From: Chryseobacterium defluvii
GTDB taxonomy: Bacteria > Bacteroidota > Bacteroidia > Flavobacteriales > Weeksellaceae
DNA length: 64,000 nt
Assembly: GCF_014204415.1 (NCBI RefSeq)
Contig: NZ_JACHLE010000002.1
Coordinates: 124,001 to 188,000, forward strand
Direction: 5' to 3'
The position numbers and the translations under genes were made by a program. Below the pieces are notes generated by a model. The model had not been told where the DNA came from. It worked only from the letters and a program-made list of their open reading frames with translations, and did no database searches. The number at the start of each line of letters is the position of its first letter. Positions within the stretch are counted from its first letter, which is position 1. Shown one piece after another: positions 35,673 to 45,611 of the stretch.

Positions 35673-37613
35673 TTAGTTGAACAAATACCATACAATTCCG
35701 ATATTCAGCCTGAAATCATATACCGGATAATGCGGAAATGCATATGCCTTATTATGGGAAAGAAGCGTACCTATCTGCTGCCCTTCTATGAAGAAGAACA
35801 TTTTTTTGACTTTCATATTGAAGTAAACATCCACAACAGGCTGCCCGCCAATGGAGAATGAATTGGCATTGGGAAGTATGTATTCGTTAAGTACCGGGAA
35901 ATAATCCCTCGACGCAAATTTGGAAAAGTAATATACTTTTATCCCTGTCTGAATTTCCGCAGCCTTTTTAAATGCCTGAGCCTGGTAGAAAATATTGGCT
36001 CTTCCGATAAAGCCCGGCATTGGATATAGCTCTTTATTGCTTAAAGCATTCTGGAACTGCAATCTTGTATTCAAATGAAAGTTGCCATAGCTGAAAGTAG
36101 CATCTCCTCCGATTTGGGAGATATTTAAAGAGCTTTCGCTTTGCCTTGGCATAGCGCTACTGTCAAAATAAGTATAATTGTCAATTCTGAAATAATTGGC
36201 AAACAGTTCGGTTTTAAACCATTTCAGGTTGATACTTCCTCCTATTTCAGTAACGGACTGATTTTTAGCACCCTGTAAATAGTAATTGAAATTTTTATAT
36301 ACCGATGTATTAAGCAGGTAATTGAATGTAGGATACACACTCTGGAAGTTTACTTTGGCATTCACAAAATATTCCTTAATCGGTTCGAATTTCAATTGAT
36401 TGGTTGTTTTCAAGTAGTTTCCGAACTGGCTCCCGTTTGAAAATTCAAGAAATGAGTTCAGCCGTACCTTATCCCATAATTTCACCTGCAGGTTTCCTAA
36501 TGCTCCCAATCTGTTTTCCTTAAGCTCGGTGGGATATGGAACATCATTTACAATAACTCCTTCTTCAATACCGAACTTCAGCATCTGATAGCGAACTCCC
36601 GCATCAAGTCTTATTTTTTCATTATCTAAAACAAGGCTAACGGTATTGCTTAAGTTATCAGAATATTTCTTTGTAGAAAGAGGAAATCCGCCTATCAATT
36701 CATTCTGATTAGTGTACCAATAAGGCTCTAAACCGTCCTGACTGTAAAAGTATTTATTCCCCTGATGAAAAATGGTATGCCTTATCCTAAAGGGAAATTT
36801 TTCCGAATTGAAAGGGGTAAACTGATGGCTCAGATAATATCTTCTATAGGAAAACTGGGAACTTGTGGAAGCCAGGTTAACCTGGGCATTCTGCCTGTTC
36901 CTGTAATCACTGTCCCCGCTTTGGAAAAGATCGTCTTCAAGAATCCCACCATTTTCCTGATTGTTTACATTCTGATGCAAGTAGTGGGCAAAAATCTCAT
37001 AATTGCCTTTTTTTGTAATATAATGCCCTGAGAATAATGTATTATTATTTGAAGCCAGAGAATTCCTGTAAAGCCCCTGTGAACGGAGTCCCATATATTC
37101 CACTGCAAAATTGAACCTTTTCCCGATATTTTGCGTGTAGGTTGATTTCAAGGTAGCACCGTTTCTCATAGAGTTATGATAAACAAATGCTGCCGTCGGA
37201 GTTTTTACATCGTAATAAAGGATGTCATTTACTCCCAAAATCCCATAAGATTTATTGGTGGGAAGCAAGGCCAGATTCTGTTCAGCATTGGTCTCATAAG
37301 ACAGCGGGTTGAATCCCGATCCTACATTGGCAAATTGGATCCTGCCAAAATTATCCCTGTTATTATACTGTGAGAAGATGTACGTCTTATCAAAGGTCAT
37401 TACGGTATCGAAAACCTTCTTTTCAGAAAACTGGGTCTGATATTTATAATCTTCAATTGTCGGTTTAAATATTTTTAAGGAATCTTTTTTACCTGAGTCT
37501 ATGACTAAAGTATCTTCTAATTTCTGCGCAATTTTATTTGAGTCTGTTTTATTTACGACTTGTGCATTGGCAATAAGGCCAAAGAAGATTGCTATAAGAA
37601 ATATGTATTTCAT
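35673..37613 (-). CDS. Putative outer-membrane porin (beta-barrel)
   Basis: 646 residues from the ATG at 37613 (MKYIFLIAIFFGLIANAQVVN, signal peptide). The ORF upstream to 37643 adds 10 non-signal residues. The body is rich in alternating aromatic/polar beta-strand sequence (for example FAVEYMGLRSQGLYRNS, NVKVNFQSVYPTFNY) and ends with a short C-terminal strand ending in Phe-Asn. It resembles the putative porins of flavobacteria (from memory), function unknown. Its 3' end is 13 bp from bshC. A -7 candidate TATTTTTG is at 37681-37688. Confidence 0.8.
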   Translation of the reverse strand: MKYIFLIAIFFGLIANAQVVNKTDSNKIAQKLEDTLVIDSGKKDSLKIFKPTIEDYKYQTQFSEKKVFDTVMTFDKTYIFSQYNNRDNFGRIQFANVGSGFNPLSYETNAEQNLALLPTNKSYGILGVNDILYYDVKTPTAAFVYHNSMRNGATLKSTYTQNIGKRFNFAVEYMGLRSQGLYRNSLASNNNTLFSGHYITKKGNYEIFAHYLHQNVNNQENGGILEDDLFQSGDSDYRNRQNAQVNLASTSSQFSYRRYYLSHQFTPFNSEKFPFRIRHTIFHQGNKYFYSQDGLEPYWYTNQNELIGGFPLSTKKYSDNLSNTVSLVLDNEKIRLDAGVRYQMLKFGIEEGVIVNDVPYPTELKENRLGALGNLQVKLWDKVRLNSFLEFSNGSQFGNYLKTTNQLKFEPIKEYFVNAKVNFQSVYPTFNYLLNTSVYKNFNYYLQGAKNQSVTEIGGSINLKWFKTELFANYFRIDNYTYFDSSAMPRQSESSLNISQIGGDATFSYGNFHLNTRLQFQNALSNKELYPMPGFIGRANIFYQAQAFKKAAEIQTGIKVYYFSKFASRDYFPVLNEYILPNANSFSIGGQPVVDVYFNMKVKKMFFFIEGQQIGTLLSHNKAYAFPHYPVYDFRLNIGIVWYLFN

Positions 37614-37700
37614 GTGTTCATGTATATCATTCAAAAAAGTCACATGGAGCCTTAAGATTCCATTATCAAATTTTGTAAGGCAAAAATAAGAAATAAAAGG

Positions 37701-37740
37701 AAAATAAAAAGCCCCGTCTAGGAAACGGGGCTTTTATTTT
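37701..37740 (-). terminator. Intrinsic terminator of the SusC/SusD operon
   Basis: The stem AAAAGCCCCGT/ACGGGGCTTTT with A/T-rich flanks lies about 20 bp after the stop of the last gene in the operon (37759). The loop is about eight bases. Confidence 0.9.
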
Positions 37741-37758
37741 AGAAAGAACTATTAATTA

Positions 37759-38559
37759 TTATATTCCTTGGAATACTTCTTTTTGATTACCGAATGTTCC
37801 TGCAGGAACATAGTAGTTCATATAAACAGTCAGCTTTCTGGTACAAGGATTGAAACTTGAAACTAAAGCACCATCAGTAGAAGATTTAACTTTAATCATT
37901 CCATAGGAAGGGTGAATATATCCTGTTTCCTGACCTTCAGGAACACTAACAGCAAAAGTTGTAGGATTATAGTTTAAAATTAGATCATACCCAACATCAA
38001 AGAAATCATCAATGATTAACTGATTTGCAACACTAGGATTCTCTTTTATTTCAAATTGTCCACCAGGAGCATTATACCACCAAGTTTCAGTATTATCAAA
38101 TATACCTACAAAATTGGCGATAGGGCATGTTAGAGACATATTCAATTTATATGTCTGATCAAAACCGGCATTTGGTAAAGAACCTGACTGTAATTTAAAT
38201 GTTGCTGTTTTTCCATCCTGAGTTGCGGGAGCCTTATAAATTCTAATGGTAAACTCACCACCAGTTTCACCTGCTCCTAAATCATCAGTATCATCCAAAA
38301 TATCAAAATCAGTTCCCAGAACAGCTGTAGATTGGGTAGCATCAAATACTAACTTAACCTGGTGGCTTCCTTCAACAGCCTTGATACTTCCATAGCTTAT
38401 TTTATAATCACTATAAGTTTGGGAATTAAGTACAAATCCGTTACCAGCAACTCCTTTGTTAAAGTTTAACATGGAATCACCTTCATAATTATCTGCCTCA
38501 GCTTCTCTACAAGCAAAAAACATTAAGCAGCCTATTAGTAAAAACAATATTTTTTTCAT
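37759..38559 (-). CDS. Lipoprotein of the SusC/SusD locus (SusE/F-like position)
   Basis: 266 residues from the ATG at 38559 (MKKILFLLIGCLMFFAC, lipobox with Cys17). The body has beta-rich Ig-like sequence (LQSGSLPNAGFDQTYKLNMS) and no domain I can name with certainty. It follows susD by 24 bp and ends at the operon terminator, so it is the third member of the SusC-SusD set and probably surface-exposed. Such third genes often help bind the substrate. The substrate is not identifiable here, though a divergent secreted subtilase next door suggests peptide use (inference). Confidence 0.82.
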   Translation of the reverse strand: MKKILFLLIGCLMFFACREAEADNYEGDSMLNFNKGVAGNGFVLNSQTYSDYKISYGSIKAVEGSHQVKLVFDATQSTAVLGTDFDILDDTDDLGAGETGGEFTIRIYKAPATQDGKTATFKLQSGSLPNAGFDQTYKLNMSLTCPIANFVGIFDNTETWWYNAPGGQFEIKENPSVANQLIIDDFFDVGYDLILNYNPTTFAVSVPEGQETGYIHPSYGMIKVKSSTDGALVSSFNPCTRKLTVYMNYYVPAGTFGNQKEVFQGI

Positions 38560-38583
38560 TTTATACAAATTTAAGAATTAACA

Positions 38584-39996
38584 TTAGTATCCAGGGTTTT
38601 GCTGAATATTTGGATTAGCCTGAGTTTCAGCCGTGGGGATTGGATAAGTATATCTGTTTATATCACTCAAAGTCGCAATTGGATTCAATGGATATATATC
38701 AACACCTTGTCTTGTAATAAGTTTTCCATTTCTCTTTAAGTCAAAGAAACGTGATCCTTCCCATGCAAATTCCTTATATCTTTCATCTAAAATTTTAGTA
38801 ATTGCATCATTCTGATCTGTAAAAGCTACTGAAGTTCCAGCATTTCTAGATGTTCTTAGGGTAGAATATGCAGTGAAAGCAGCAGCAAGATCAGGAGATG
38901 CTTTTCTTGCATTTGCTTCAGCTAAGATCATATAAAGATCTGCTACTCTGAAAACTTTAGCATTGTTTACTCCATAATTCCCAGTAGTACCTGGATATTT
39001 ATTAACTATAAAATTGTTATATGGGCTTGCTGCTGTCCCTGCAAAATATCTTGACCTTCTAAAGTCAGTAGCTGTAAATTTACCATATAATGTTACACTT
39101 GGACTCCAGTAAATTCTTCCTCCACTCGCTACTGCATTTGTAGTAAATAATGTTCCCGGAGCAGAAGAAGCTGAATTAGGGATATTAGTTTGGAAGAAAA
39201 TCATTTCCGTTGTGTTAGTATCTGTCCATATTGCCTGAACTGTAGCTGCAGTATTCGCTAAGGTACTGTTAAATGCCAATGCCTGATTTGCATAGGTAAT
39301 AGCCTGATCAAAATTATCCATTTCAAGAGCTATATATGCCTGTAAAGTTCTAATAGCACCCTGATTAAATCTGTTCTTAACAGTGACGCTTGCTAATAGA
39401 GGATAAGCAGCATTACAATCATCTATAATGGCCTGATAAGTAGCCTGCATTGTAGGCCTAGATGGCTGAGCATAAATATCGTCAGTAACTACATAAGGTA
39501 CTCCTAAAGCACTTGGGTTATATTTCGGAGAAAATGATCTCACTAATAAAAAGTGATTAAATGCTCTAAGAGCTAATGCTTCTCCTTTTAATTGATTTTT
39601 TAAATCTATATCTGCGGGAGTAGTAGCCTGAATTTTATCAAAATTCAGTAATAATTTATTTGCACTTGATATAGATCCATATGCTCCGTACCAAACACCT
39701 GCAAACTCACCTGTTCCTGATGTGAAAGTCCAAGAATGAACTTCTTTTCCCTGTCCATCATTATTAATACCAAATTTTAATTCGTCAGTAATTAATGCTT
39801 GAGCATATATATTAGAGCCTAACGGCATTTTTGAATACGCTCCTAAAATAACCTCTTCAGAATGTTTAACAGTTTTAAATACATTCTCCTCAATTACTCC
39901 ATCAGGATCTAATTGATCTTCAACTAAATTGGTACAACTGAACATACATAATGATGCTATACCTACTAAAAAAATTCGTATCTTATTGTTTGTCAT
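38584..39996 (-). CDS. SusD/RagB-type nutrient-binding lipoprotein
   Basis: 470 residues. The lipoprotein signal has lipobox CMFSC (Cys21). SusD-family features: N-terminal EEVILGAYSKMPLG, TPR-like helices around residues 100-250 (GEALALRAFNHFLLVRSF, DQAITYANQALAFN) and the C-terminal RYKEFAWEGSRFFDLKRNGKL motif with NPNIQQNPGY at the end. It binds the imported nutrient on the cell surface and acts with the SusC barrel encoded 13 bp upstream. Confidence 0.95.
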   Translation of the reverse strand: MTNNKIRIFLVGIASLCMFSCTNLVEDQLDPDGVIEENVFKTVKHSEEVILGAYSKMPLGSNIYAQALITDELKFGINNDGQGKEVHSWTFTSGTGEFAGVWYGAYGSISSANKLLLNFDKIQATTPADIDLKNQLKGEALALRAFNHFLLVRSFSPKYNPSALGVPYVVTDDIYAQPSRPTMQATYQAIIDDCNAAYPLLASVTVKNRFNQGAIRTLQAYIALEMDNFDQAITYANQALAFNSTLANTAATVQAIWTDTNTTEMIFFQTNIPNSASSAPGTLFTTNAVASGGRIYWSPSVTLYGKFTATDFRRSRYFAGTAASPYNNFIVNKYPGTTGNYGVNNAKVFRVADLYMILAEANARKASPDLAAAFTAYSTLRTSRNAGTSVAFTDQNDAITKILDERYKEFAWEGSRFFDLKRNGKLITRQGVDIYPLNPIATLSDINRYTYPIPTAETQANPNIQQNPGY

Positions 39997-40009
39997 AATT
40001 TTTCAGATT

Positions 40010-42775
40010 TTAAAAATTAAATTTACATCCAAATGTAATTGTTCTTGAGAACGGATATTCATAAGAACCTATATTGTTACTATCGTCCGGATCTAAGCCT
40101 GTCCATTTTGTCCATGTATATAGATTGTTTCCAATCGCAAATATATCTATCCCGTTCATAAATCCTAAGAAATTCCCTGAAATATGATAGTTTAATCTTA
40201 CTTCTTGTAATCTTAAGAATGAAGCATCTTCAATATCTTTGGAACTAAACTGTCTAGGGAACTGGTAACTTTGAACATCAGTAACCTGACCAGGAGTAGT
40301 CCACATATTGTTCATTACAGTAGATTGGTTATACTGCTGTGCAAAGTTTGGATTTTCCATGAAATAAGACTCATTATTGAATCTAAAGTATTTAGCTTTG
40401 TATCTGAAGTTTGCAGTAGCTGTAAACCCTTTGTACTTAAATTCAGCACCAAATCCACCAAATATTTCAGGTTTAAAAGATCCCCAATTTGCAGTAGCAT
40501 TAGAATCAGAATATACATTCGTTACATTTCCATTAGCATCATAGTATAATGGTTGTCCGTTCGAAGAATCTACTCCTGCCCAACCTACTATATAATGAGA
40601 CCCATATGGAAGACCTACACGAATAATTGATGTACCCTGTTCAAACTCTGTAACTCCTCCTAAAGAAGTAATTTTGTTCTTAACTTGGCTAAAGTTTCCA
40701 AATAATGATAATGAAGTATTTTGAGTACGTAAAACATTTAAATTAAGGTTAATTTCATACCCTTTATTCTCCATTTCTCCTCCATTATAGTTCTCAATAG
40801 TTCCGAAACCTGTTGTTCCAGACAAACTATAGTCTATATATAAATCTGAAGTTTTTCTAGTATAGTAGCTCAAACTACCTGAAACTCTATTATTCCATAC
40901 TGCAAAGTCTAAACCAAGGTTCAATTCTTTTGCAACCTCCCATTTATAATTATCATTTCCAGGAACAGTTGGAACTAAAGTAGAACCTCCTGCATAGCTA
41001 CCACTACCGTAGTATTGTGAAGTCTGATATGGACTTATTTGTTCAATATCAATTTGATTTCCAGCCTCTCCATAAGTAATTCTTGGTTTCAATTCATTTA
41101 TAAATCCAATTGAACTCATAAAGTTTTCTTTATGCATTAACCAAGCACCTCCTATACCATAAAAAGTACCCCATTTAAAATTGGTTCCAAAGTTAGACGC
41201 ACTTTCTCTTCTTATACTACCATTGAATGAATACTTTCCATCATAAACATAGTTCACATTTCCCATGAATGCTACTCTGTGATAATTTGTTTTACCTCCT
41301 GTTACAGTTGGAAGGAAATCAGCAGAAACTAAAATAGCTGCCGGGCTATTATAATATAAATCATTTAATCCAAATCCTGTATAACCAAAAGTTCTTACTG
41401 TTTTAAAGAAATATTCATAAAGAGCTGTTGCCGCTAAATCATGCTTTTCACCAAAAGTATTTTTATAACTTAATGAAGTATTATTAATAATACTTGAAAT
41501 CTGGTTATTTGCTCTTCCTAATGATCCTCTATTTCCAGTTACTCCATTCATTCCTAAATATGTATTAGGATCAACAAATGTTTCTGTATTATAAGATGTA
41601 TGGTCAACACCAACAAATTGTCTTGCAGAAAGGTTTTTGAAAATCTGATAGGTTCCAGTTAAGCTTGATACCAATTTCAACTCTTTTCTATTACCAATTC
41701 TGGTATTCATCGTTTGTAGAGCATTACCCCCAACATGTGAAGCACCAGTGTTATATTGACCGTCTGGTAAATATGGATCATCACTAGGAGGAGCAAGGAA
41801 CATACCCACTACCGGGTTGTTCAAGTTTATAGCACCTTCCGAACTAACCGTATTTCTATCCCCATAAGCAAAAGTATTATTAAACTGTAAAGTAAACTTT
41901 TCGCTTGGTTTAGCAAATAAATTAATCACTGCAGAAGTTCTTTCATAATCAGATTCTCTGATAATACCTTCCTGATTTAAGTATCCTATTTGAGTAAAGT
42001 AATTGAATGTATCTGAACCTCCTGTTACAGCAAAATCGTGCTGACTGAATGTTCCATTTCTAAATATTAATTTTTTCCAATCAGTATTCTTTGTAGAAAG
42101 TGCAGCAATTTCCTGATCTGTATATGGAGCATTTGTATAAATATTATTTAATCCCATACTTCTTCGGAACGTATGCCATTCATTAGAATTCATCAAAGAA
42201 ACTTTATCGTTAGCTCTTGTAGAAACTCCATACTGACCTGTATAGGTAACCAATGCCTTTTGTCTAGCACGACCTTTTTTACTGGTTAAAAGTACAACCC
42301 CAGCACCTCCAGATGCTCCATATTGAGCAGCAGTAGCAATATCTTTAATTACACCAACTTCTTCAAAAGAGTTAGGATCTAACAATTGGAAAGCATTTGA
42401 TGAAATCGGAACTCCATCTAAAACATATAATGGTGTAGTTGTTCCATTGATAGTGTTCGTACCACGAATATCAACTCTAAAATTAGAAGAACCTGGCTGA
42501 CCTGAACCAAAAGAAATGTCTACCCCAGCAAGCTTTCCTGTTAAGGCCTGTTGAACTGTAGCACCTGGAGTACTCTCAATATCCTCCGCTTTTACGGAAG
42601 CAACATCACTCGTGGTATTTTCTTTCTTCATCTTCGTGTAACCTAAATTTACGATTACTACCTCTTCTATATCTTTGATAGTATCTTTTTTAGGTTTTGT
42701 TTTTTGAGCGGTAACCAATTGCCCTCCAATAAAGAACAAGACACCCGCACTCAGCATACGTAATTTAACATTCAT
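40010..42775 (-). CDS. SusC/RagA-type TonB-dependent outer-membrane receptor
   Basis: 921 residues. Signal peptide ends ...QLVTAQ. A plug domain carries the family signatures EVVIVNLGYTKMKKE..., QQALTGKLAGVDIS, GQPGSSNFRVDIRGT and TPLYVLDGVPI. The rest is a 22-strand-type barrel ending in FSRTITFGCKFNF with a terminal Phe. The usual N-terminal carboxypeptidase-regulatory-like domain of many SusC proteins is absent, since the plug follows the signal peptide directly. It forms the TonB-dependent import pore with SusD. The start lies in a divergent region with the subtilase gene. Confidence 0.95.
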   Translation of the reverse strand: MNVKLRMLSAGVLFFIGGQLVTAQKTKPKKDTIKDIEEVVIVNLGYTKMKKENTTSDVASVKAEDIESTPGATVQQALTGKLAGVDISFGSGQPGSSNFRVDIRGTNTINGTTTPLYVLDGVPISSNAFQLLDPNSFEEVGVIKDIATAAQYGASGGAGVVLLTSKKGRARQKALVTYTGQYGVSTRANDKVSLMNSNEWHTFRRSMGLNNIYTNAPYTDQEIAALSTKNTDWKKLIFRNGTFSQHDFAVTGGSDTFNYFTQIGYLNQEGIIRESDYERTSAVINLFAKPSEKFTLQFNNTFAYGDRNTVSSEGAINLNNPVVGMFLAPPSDDPYLPDGQYNTGASHVGGNALQTMNTRIGNRKELKLVSSLTGTYQIFKNLSARQFVGVDHTSYNTETFVDPNTYLGMNGVTGNRGSLGRANNQISSIINNTSLSYKNTFGEKHDLAATALYEYFFKTVRTFGYTGFGLNDLYYNSPAAILVSADFLPTVTGGKTNYHRVAFMGNVNYVYDGKYSFNGSIRRESASNFGTNFKWGTFYGIGGAWLMHKENFMSSIGFINELKPRITYGEAGNQIDIEQISPYQTSQYYGSGSYAGGSTLVPTVPGNDNYKWEVAKELNLGLDFAVWNNRVSGSLSYYTRKTSDLYIDYSLSGTTGFGTIENYNGGEMENKGYEINLNLNVLRTQNTSLSLFGNFSQVKNKITSLGGVTEFEQGTSIIRVGLPYGSHYIVGWAGVDSSNGQPLYYDANGNVTNVYSDSNATANWGSFKPEIFGGFGAEFKYKGFTATANFRYKAKYFRFNNESYFMENPNFAQQYNQSTVMNNMWTTPGQVTDVQSYQFPRQFSSKDIEDASFLRLQEVRLNYHISGNFLGFMNGIDIFAIGNNLYTWTKWTGLDPDDSNNIGSYEYPFSRTITFGCKFNF

Positions 42776-42883
42776 ATTAACAAATATTTAATATTATTTG
42801 GTGCAAATATGTTAATAATTATTAAAACAGCCAAATTTTTTAACTTTTATTTTGCTATAAAATATATAATAAGAGAATTTATA

Positions 42884-42891
42884 TATATTTG
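42884..42891 (+). promoter_or_regulatory. Candidate -7 element (TATATTTG) for the subtilase gene
   Basis: TATATTTG 17 bp before the ATG at 42909. No TTG lies at the usual -33 spacing. Confidence 0.4.
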
Positions 42892-42908
42892 CTTAAATTT
42901 GTATTAAA

Positions 42909-44822
42909 ATGAAAAAATGTGTTTATTTATTAGGAAGTTTGTTAATCATTCCGTTTTTTTCGAAAGCCCAAACTTTGGAGGATCGAAGAAAAATAGCATC
43001 CTATTCAAATCAGATTGAAAATCAAAAGCTTTTAAAGTATCTAAGTACAGAAGATAATCTACGTAAAATCAGATTGGAAAATTTTCTAAACGAAAACCCG
43101 GATTTTAAAAAGACCATTATATCAAGGAACAATGGAATTCAAGAATTAATGGATGTTTTGCTTACTGGTGAAAAAGTATATGCCAGAACTGATAATTTTG
43201 GTGCCTCCATTACAGCTAGAGCAGATAACTTATATAATGGAGGAAGTCTAGGAATAAATATCCAGGGTCAGAATATGACAGCAGTTGTTTGGGATGGAGG
43301 AAATGCTAGAGATACTCATCAGGAGTTCATGGTAGGGGGTGTGAGCAAAATTACATTGGCTGATGGTATTAATTATCAAGATCATCCAACCCATGTCACC
43401 GGTACCATCTGTGCACAAGGAATTAGTTCATTAGTCAGAGGACTTGCATTTAACTCATCTGTAACATCATATGACTGGACTTCTGATTTAAGTGAAATGT
43501 TAACGGAAGCATCAACAGGTTTATTAGTTTCTAACCATTCATATGGCATTGGACAACTTGGTAGTGTTTGGTTTTATGGAGCTTATGATAGTAGAGCACG
43601 CCAAATGGATAATATATGTTATAATAACCCATATTATCTTCCTGTAGTTTCCGCAGGAAATGATCGTAATTCTACTGATGCTCCCGGTTCTACTCAGATT
43701 GTAAACAAAGGAGGTTATGATATGATCTTCGGTCATGGAAATGCCAAAAATGTGATAACAGTGGCAGCTGTAGGTCAAGTTTCAAATTACACGGGACCAT
43801 CAAGCGTAGTTATGTCTTCGTTTAGTAGTTGGGGACCATCTGATGATGGAAGAATCAAACCAGAGATATCTATGAAAGGGGTTAGTGTAAGATCTACATT
43901 ATCTACTTCAGATACCGCAACAGGTATAATGTCTGGAACATCTATGGCTTCTCCAGGTGTCACAGGTGTTGTTTTACTTTTACAACAATATTATAATCAG
44001 CTTTATAGTGGCTTTATGAAGGCTTCAACTGTAAAGGGCTTAATTTTACATACAGCAGATGAGGCAGGAGACTTTATAGGTCCGGATTACCAGTTTGGAT
44101 GGGGACTTATTAATGCACAAAAAGCAGCGATTGCTATTCGGGATAGAAATAATACCTCGGGTACAAAAAGCATAATACAAGAATTAAATTTAAGTAATGG
44201 AGCCACTTATACTAAAACTATTACAGCCAGTGGTATAAATCCATTAAAGGTTTCAATTTCATGGACAGATCCACAGGCAACCACTTCTAATAATGGTACC
44301 ACTGATCCTTCCACAAAATATCTGGTCAATGATCTTGATGTAAAGGTTACAAAAGAATCAAACACCTATTATCCTTGGAAATTACAGGGAATGGGAGCTC
44401 CTTATGATTCCGCAAGCAATACTACAACTAATGATGTTGATAATTTTGAAAGAGTAGATATAGATAACCCTTCAGGAACCTATACTATTACTGTAACTCA
44501 TAAAGGTTCATTATCCGGTGGAAGCCAAAACTTTTCGTTAATTACGACTTCTGATAACCTTACCAGTTTATCAACGGTAGAAACAAGTCTTCTTGAGCAA
44601 GGAGTAACTTTTTACCCTAACCCTACTAAAGACTACATCAATATCAATGAAAAGGATAAAAACTTAAATATATTTGTTTATGATGTTTCAGGAAAATTAG
44701 TGATTAATTCAATAGTTTCTGACAATAAGATTAATGTTAGCAAATTATCTAAAGGGAACTACATACTTAAATATACTGATAAGGAAGGAACAAATAAGAC
44801 CTTCAAATTCATTAAAGAATAA
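42909..44822 (+). CDS. Secreted S8 (subtilisin-like) serine protease with type IX sorting domain
   Basis: 637 residues. Signal peptide ends ...FFSKAQ. The subtilase catalytic triad is D129 (VVWDGGNA), H162 (DHPTHVTGTICAQG) and S345 (GIMSGTSMASPG), with N251 of SAGN as oxyanion-hole residue. After the protease domain and a beta-sandwich region comes a C-terminal Por-type secretion signal starting near VTFYPNPTKDYININ (~567-637) that sends the enzyme through the type IX system to the surface or medium. It probably degrades proteins for uptake by the divergently encoded SusC/SusD system (inference). Confidence 0.94.
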   Translation: MKKCVYLLGSLLIIPFFSKAQTLEDRRKIASYSNQIENQKLLKYLSTEDNLRKIRLENFLNENPDFKKTIISRNNGIQELMDVLLTGEKVYARTDNFGASITARADNLYNGGSLGINIQGQNMTAVVWDGGNARDTHQEFMVGGVSKITLADGINYQDHPTHVTGTICAQGISSLVRGLAFNSSVTSYDWTSDLSEMLTEASTGLLVSNHSYGIGQLGSVWFYGAYDSRARQMDNICYNNPYYLPVVSAGNDRNSTDAPGSTQIVNKGGYDMIFGHGNAKNVITVAAVGQVSNYTGPSSVVMSSFSSWGPSDDGRIKPEISMKGVSVRSTLSTSDTATGIMSGTSMASPGVTGVVLLLQQYYNQLYSGFMKASTVKGLILHTADEAGDFIGPDYQFGWGLINAQKAAIAIRDRNNTSGTKSIIQELNLSNGATYTKTITASGINPLKVSISWTDPQATTSNNGTTDPSTKYLVNDLDVKVTKESNTYYPWKLQGMGAPYDSASNTTTNDVDNFERVDIDNPSGTYTITVTHKGSLSGGSQNFSLITTSDNLTSLSTVETSLLEQGVTFYPNPTKDYININEKDKNLNIFVYDVSGKLVINSIVSDNKINVSKLSKGNYILKYTDKEGTNKTFKFIKE

Positions 44823-44859
44823 GTGGACTAATAATTGATAATTTAAAAAAACTTATTTT

Positions 44860-45504
44860 ATGAAAAATATATTTTATTTATTTCTACTGGTAAACTCTCA
44901 GCTTTGTTTTGCTCAAATTGGGCTAGGAGTTAATGCACAATCTTTTTATGAAAGACTTTATTTTAAAAATAATCAGTATGATTACAAGGATATTAAAGGG
45001 AGTCCATACTTAAACACTGAATTCCAATTAGCCCAAATAGGTGATTATAAAGATATCCCTGCAAGGTATAATAGCTATACGGATTCTTTCGAATTCAAAA
45101 AAGATGGGCAAACTTATATTGTTCCAAAAGAGGATAATCTTGGTAAGATTGTTTTTCAGAATTCGGCAAAAACTTTCGTTCTTTTGAATTTAGATGGAGT
45201 CAAAACATATTTAGAAGAAGTTGATAAAGAAGTTGTTTTATTAAAAAAAATAACCACAACGTTTAAAGATTTTAAAAAAGCATCTACAAGCTATGAAGAA
45301 GACGTTCCTGCCAGTTTTGTTCAACAACCTCCAAAATATTTTCTGTTAAATGATAGAAGATTAGTAGAAGCTACAAAGAAAAGCCTAAGCAATAGTTTTC
45401 CGGAAAAAGAAAAGTCTTTAAAGGATTTTGTCAAAAAAAAGAATCTTAGCTACGATAAAGAATCTGATCTTATCAAGATTGTATCTTTTCTAAAAGATAA
45501 GTAA
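44860..45504 (+). CDS. Hypothetical exported protein
   Basis: 214 residues with a signal peptide (MKNIFYLFLLVNSQLCFAQ). The mature part is rich in Lys, Asp and Tyr (YFKNNQYDYKDIKGSPYLN, LKDFVKKKNLSYDKESD) and matches no family I know. It lies 37 bp after the subtilase gene and ahead of a terminator, so the two are probably cotranscribed. It may act as a partner or substrate of that protease (inference). Confidence 0.75.
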   Translation: MKNIFYLFLLVNSQLCFAQIGLGVNAQSFYERLYFKNNQYDYKDIKGSPYLNTEFQLAQIGDYKDIPARYNSYTDSFEFKKDGQTYIVPKEDNLGKIVFQNSAKTFVLLNLDGVKTYLEEVDKEVVLLKKITTTFKDFKKASTSYEEDVPASFVQQPPKYFLLNDRRLVEATKKSLSNSFPEKEKSLKDFVKKKNLSYDKESDLIKIVSFLKDK

Positions 45505-45521
45505 TTGGTTCTGAATAAAAT

Positions 45522-45555
45522 AATAAAGCCTGCTCTTATAAGAGCAGGCTTTATT
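45522..45555. terminator. Bidirectional intrinsic terminator
   Basis: Perfect stem AATAAAGCCTGCTCTT/AAGAGCAGGCTTTATT (45522-45537 and 45540-45555) with a 2-base loop, between the convergent exported-protein and infB genes. Confidence 0.93.
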
Positions 45556-45611
45556 ATATAAAATATCTAAAATTTTCACATAAATAATAGTTGAAGAAGA
45601 GTAACTATTAT

